A stretch of DNA of 64,000 bases from Rhodanobacteraceae bacterium (GTDB taxonomy: Bacteria; Pseudomonadota; Gammaproteobacteria; Xanthomonadales; SZUA-5), in the NCBI GenBank assembly GCA_024234055.1, contig JACKOW010000005.1, positions 62,001 through 126,000 on the forward strand. The letters are read 5' to 3'. Shown one piece after another: positions 60,915 through 64,000 of the stretch; position 1 is the stretch's first letter; every line of letters starts with the position of its first letter. Below the pieces are notes generated by a model. The model was not told the origin of the DNA, did not search any database, and saw only the letters and a list, made by a program, of their open reading frames with translations. The position numbers and the translations under genes were made by a program.

Positions 60915-63881
60915 TTACTCGAAACCATTCTTGAACATCTGATCCTGCATCACAGGATCGAAGCTCACCCGATTGGAAGCCTCGCCGCCAAATGCATCGG
61001 TGCGCCCGATCGCCTCAGTGCCATGCAGCACCTGAGCCAGGCCCGGCGTGCCGACATGGCTCAGATAGAAGTTGGTGTAGCTGGCGCTGGCAGCGGTAGG
61101 TTTCAGCGTGACGACCGCCGTGAGTTGCTTGGATTCGCCCGGCGGGATCGGCACCAGATTACCCAGAACGCTGTTGTAGTTGATTTGCAGGCTGCCATCG
61201 GCAGCGACCAGCGTGGTGCCGCTGGTGCCGATGACCAGACCGTCCATCCTGATCGATACACTGGCGACTGCCTGCTCGACTTCGGCGCGAGTCATGGCAG
61301 CGCCTTTGCTCCAGATGCCACCACTCAGCACGGCCTTGTTGAACACCACCCGGGTGCTCTTGACGGCGATGCGGGCGTCTTCATCGAAGCGACCGGGATT
61401 GACGATGGCAATCTCGAATGCAGTACCGTTGGCACCAGGAGTGAGCATCAGTGGCGTTCCAGCCGGGTAACTGGCGACATCGGCAGCAACGATGCGCGAG
61501 GAGTTGGGCAGCACACGAACGGTGCCACCATTGATGAACGCGGCATCCGGGCGACGGTCGCGATTGACGTCGATGGCGACAACATCAGTGGCCCCCAGCA
61601 ACGAATCGGCATAGAGCTGACGCCGCACCCATTCCTCGGCCAGACCTTCGCGAGCGTACAGATACAAACCCTCGCTCGTGGCCACCAGCAAATCGTTGAG
61701 TCCATCAACGTTCCAGTCTACCGCGGCAATGGCGTTGACCAGGCCAGGAACGCTGTTGTCGATCGTGGTGGTCGTGACAATGGGGTTGCTCTCCGGGTTC
61801 CACCACACCAATCGACCATTGCCGGACACGAACACCAGTTCCTTTTCCAGATCGTTGTCGATATTGACCGCCACGCACACCCCCGTCTGCTGGATCGACT
61901 GAACCTGCAGCAGGCTCGCCGATTCGAACCAGCCCAGTACGTTGCTGTAGCCCCTGACATAGAACGCCAGGCCGTTGGCGGCGCAACTCATCGCGGCATC
62001 GCCAAATCCGCGGTAGTGGGGAATCAGGGTCAGGCCTTGCGGAATGGGATCCAGCGTGGTCACCGGTGAGGTTGTGTTCCAGGCTGCGGCGCTGCCCGGG
62101 TTCAAGAACCAGAGCAAACCACCCGAAGAATTGCTGGAAACCACCAGATCGGTCTTCGCATCGTTGATGAAGGCGCTCCCGGCCTGGATCAACGATGCCC
62201 CCGGATAGGTCCCGATCGACGCGTCGGTCCAGGAGAAGAAGATGTTGTCGATCTGCGAGACGATGCGTACCTGGCCACTGCCAGGCGCTACATAGGCATA
62301 GTCAGCCTTGCCATCGCGGTTGAAGTCACCCACGGCCATGTCGGACGCGCCACTGGACAGAATCTTGAATTCGGCAGGATTGAAACCCCCGCCGGTGGTA
62401 CCCGTTGCCAGGTAAGCGCGCGTTCCCGCCGGCTGCAGAGCCAACAGGTCGTCCACACCATCCCGATTGAAGTCGGCGACGGCGAGCTTCGACAGACCGG
62501 TTTGACTGGTGGCCACCTGCGAGGTCGCTCGACTCGGATCCAGGCGTTGCGCCTGATTGCGCGCCAACTGGAAAGTGCCGTTGGCCAGCCGCAGCAGCAC
62601 GTCAGCATCGGCATCGCCACGAGCATCCCCCACACCCATCTGCACCACTTCCGAGGGCAGTATTGCGATCGTCTGCGCGGCGGCCAGAGTGGTGTTACCA
62701 AGTCCCCGGCGCAACACCAGAGCGTTCTGACCGCCAATCGTCTCGCCGCTGATCAGATCGATGAGTCCGTCTTCGTCGAAGTCAGCCATGGCCAGATCGC
62801 CCTCCTCCGGCACCGCGGTGCCGTAGCCGATTCCGCCGCCGTAGGCGCCAGCGCGATTGTTCGGGATCCACGCAAGCCCGTTGACGTTGAAGTACAGAAA
62901 GTCTGGGAAGGCGTCGCGGTTCAGATCGGCAATGCCTGCCGGGCTCCAGAATTCCTGCCTGCTTTCATTGCGCACCGAGAATGTCCCGTCCCCAGTGTTG
63001 GTGAAGAAGACCGACGACGGCGTATAGGTGTTGTTGGCGGCCCAGGTAGAACGGAAATTGACCAGGATATCCGCATCGCCATCCTGCTCCAGGTCCTGTA
63101 CATACAGATTGGAGTTGTCCCTGAAGTGCTGGCTTTGCACCACCGTCTGCGTCCCGAACTGTCCATTCAGCGTGTTCCAGCGTATCCGTAGATGGCCCGC
63201 GTCCAACCAGGGTGACACGCTCGTATTGGTGAAGTTGTAGGTGGTCAGTAGCGCCAGATCCAGGTCACCGTCGCGGTCAAAATCGGCCAAGGCCATCTGA
63301 AAGTAGTGACTGCCTGAGTTGAACGACGGATTGTCGACAAAATCCTCACGCCAGGCGGCCGTGAAACTGTTGTCGCCGTCACCATGGAACACCTGCAGCG
63401 TGAAGGTGAACGACTGGCCAACCCACTCATTCAGGCGAACGATGTCCGGCTTGCCGTCTCGGTTGACATCACCCACCGCAAAGGCGCGGTAGCGCGGCGT
63501 ACAGGACGGGCAAACCGGCAAGGAAACGGCAGGGAGTGCGAGGTTGCCATAGCGATTCGGATCGAACGGTGTCGGGGTCTGGGCGACCGCCACCTGACGA
63601 CCGCCGGCGTACCAGGAAGTCTGGCCGTCACCATTGAAGTCGACTGCCACCGGAGCCAGAGCCGGCGCTTCGTACCTGGTCGCACTTGGAAATGTTGGGC
63701 TGAAATAAACCCCATCAAAATCGGCAGGCATCGTATCCAGTACGAAGGGTTCGGCCATGACCTGCGTTGCCAGGCACAAGCCGGCAAGGCTGACAATGAA
63801 TGCTGCAGCCCGCCGAGCGCTGCTGGCGCCCTGTTGCACGTGGGTACGGGCAGGCAAATCCGGGTGGGTTCCAACTTTCAC
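60915..63881 (-). CDS. Secreted FG-GAP/VCBS repeat protein
   Basis: A 988-aa protein from GTG 63881; CAAGGAGA lies about eight bases upstream and a signal peptide (AAAFIVSLAGLCLATQVMAE) follows after a 30-residue N-region. From about residue 60 to 800 it holds FG-GAP/VCBS repeats, each with a calcium-like DxDxDG loop: VDFNGDGQTSWY, GDVNRDGKPDIVRL, ADFDRDGDLDLALL, ADLNRDAFPDFLYF, ADFDEDGLIDLISG, ADFNRDGVDDLLAL, GDFNRDGKADYAYV and more. These form beta-propellers, as in integrin-like surface proteins. The chain ends FDPVMQDQMFKNGFE, a version of the F-x-D-G-F-E motif found in the giant protein and near the start of the DUF1800 protein. No transmembrane helix follows. Adhesion or a matrix role is inference. 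Confidence 0.88.
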   Translation of the reverse strand: MKVGTHPDLPARTHVQQGASSARRAAAFIVSLAGLCLATQVMAEPFVLDTMPADFDGVYFSPTFPSATRYEAPALAPVAVDFNGDGQTSWYAGGRQVAVAQTPTPFDPNRYGNLALPAVSLPVCPSCTPRYRAFAVGDVNRDGKPDIVRLNEWVGQSFTFTLQVFHGDGDNSFTAAWREDFVDNPSFNSGSHYFQMALADFDRDGDLDLALLTTYNFTNTSVSPWLDAGHLRIRWNTLNGQFGTQTVVQSQHFRDNSNLYVQDLEQDGDADILVNFRSTWAANNTYTPSSVFFTNTGDGTFSVRNESRQEFWSPAGIADLNRDAFPDFLYFNVNGLAWIPNNRAGAYGGGIGYGTAVPEEGDLAMADFDEDGLIDLISGETIGGQNALVLRRGLGNTTLAAAQTIAILPSEVVQMGVGDARGDADADVLLRLANGTFQLARNQAQRLDPSRATSQVATSQTGLSKLAVADFNRDGVDDLLALQPAGTRAYLATGTTGGGFNPAEFKILSSGASDMAVGDFNRDGKADYAYVAPGSGQVRIVSQIDNIFFSWTDASIGTYPGASLIQAGSAFINDAKTDLVVSSNSSGGLLWFLNPGSAAAWNTTSPVTTLDPIPQGLTLIPHYRGFGDAAMSCAANGLAFYVRGYSNVLGWFESASLLQVQSIQQTGVCVAVNIDNDLEKELVFVSGNGRLVWWNPESNPIVTTTTIDNSVPGLVNAIAAVDWNVDGLNDLLVATSEGLYLYAREGLAEEWVRRQLYADSLLGATDVVAIDVNRDRRPDAAFINGGTVRVLPNSSRIVAADVASYPAGTPLMLTPGANGTAFEIAIVNPGRFDEDARIAVKSTRVVFNKAVLSGGIWSKGAAMTRAEVEQAVASVSIRMDGLVIGTSGTTLVAADGSLQINYNSVLGNLVPIPPGESKQLTAVVTLKPTAASASYTNFYLSHVGTPGLAQVLHGTEAIGRTDAFGGEASNRVSFDPVMQDQMFKNGFE

Positions 63882-64000
63882 GAATGCTCTCCTTGCTGGT
63901 GCCGCGACGGGTTCGTCATTGGCCTCTAGTTCGGAGATGCGGGGTTGCGATGCCAAACCCGCCAACTTTTTTCATCCCGATGGCGATGGCCCGCGCAGAC

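Overview
The window reads as a chromosomal segment from a GC-rich gammaproteobacterium, most likely of the order Lysobacterales (Xanthomonadales). The evidence is high GC with strong GC3 bias, many secreted proteins carrying an F-x-D/N-G-F/M-E motif, a DUF6491-like protein, a CorB/YfjD exporter, a DUF1800/DUF1501 pair, and many dispersed palindromic repeats between genes. The order-level assignment is an inference. No rRNA, tRNA, CRISPR array, integrase, transposase or phage gene was seen. Roughly 41 protein genes were called, plus one gene remnant.

Layout. 1-7882: C-terminal part of an M3 oligopeptidase, an MscS-type mechanosensitive channel with a long periplasmic domain, a CorB-type CBS transporter, a patatin/cPLA2-like lipase, a repeat-filled gap, and a secreted LpqC/PHB-depolymerase-like esterase. 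8233-15678: a giant (about 2480 aa) secreted protein built from Calx-beta, DUF11 and Big_12-like repeats. 15679-21005: a remnant of a PHB-depolymerase-like gene, then an ECF sigma factor, a one-pass membrane anti-sigma candidate, a 153-aa unknown and an exported TPR-CHAT caspase-like protease. 21040-29909: BASS-family symporter, SWIM-SNF2 helicase, an unusual EF-G outside any str operon, and an NSS sodium symporter. 30066-38224: a DUF3857-transglutaminase/Sel1 operon, a YiiX-like cysteine hydrolase, a small secreted unknown, a BktB-like thiolase and an LTXXQ/Spy-like periplasmic protein. 38542-41416: a second M3 peptidase (lipoprotein) and a DUF3291 protein. 41573-45598: four translationally coupled genes for one-pass envelope proteins that fall into two alternating types (A-B-A-B). 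45922-50328: a membrane-tethered cupredoxin and a DUF1800-DUF1501 operon. 50683-59218: gamma-glutamyltransferase, YehS, a Tat-exported epimerase with a GNAT, a small membrane protein, a GAF-HD-GYP phosphodiesterase and a saccharopine-dehydrogenase-like reductase. 59762-63881: a DUF6491-like duplicate protein and a 988-aa FG-GAP/VCBS secreted protein.

How the genes fit together. The window is dominated by envelope and secreted functions: proteases and peptidases, adhesin-like repeat proteins, transporters, and stress-type regulation. The two most interesting loci are the ECF sigma/anti-sigma/unknown/CHAT operon, which looks like a self-contained envelope-sensing protease module, and the A-B-A-B cassette of unknown membrane-anchored proteins. 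Intergenic DNA carries at least five families of palindromic repeats. One has a MITE-like layout: terminal inverted repeats around CGTCATTGCGAG, conserved flanks, and an internal palindrome that differs between copies.
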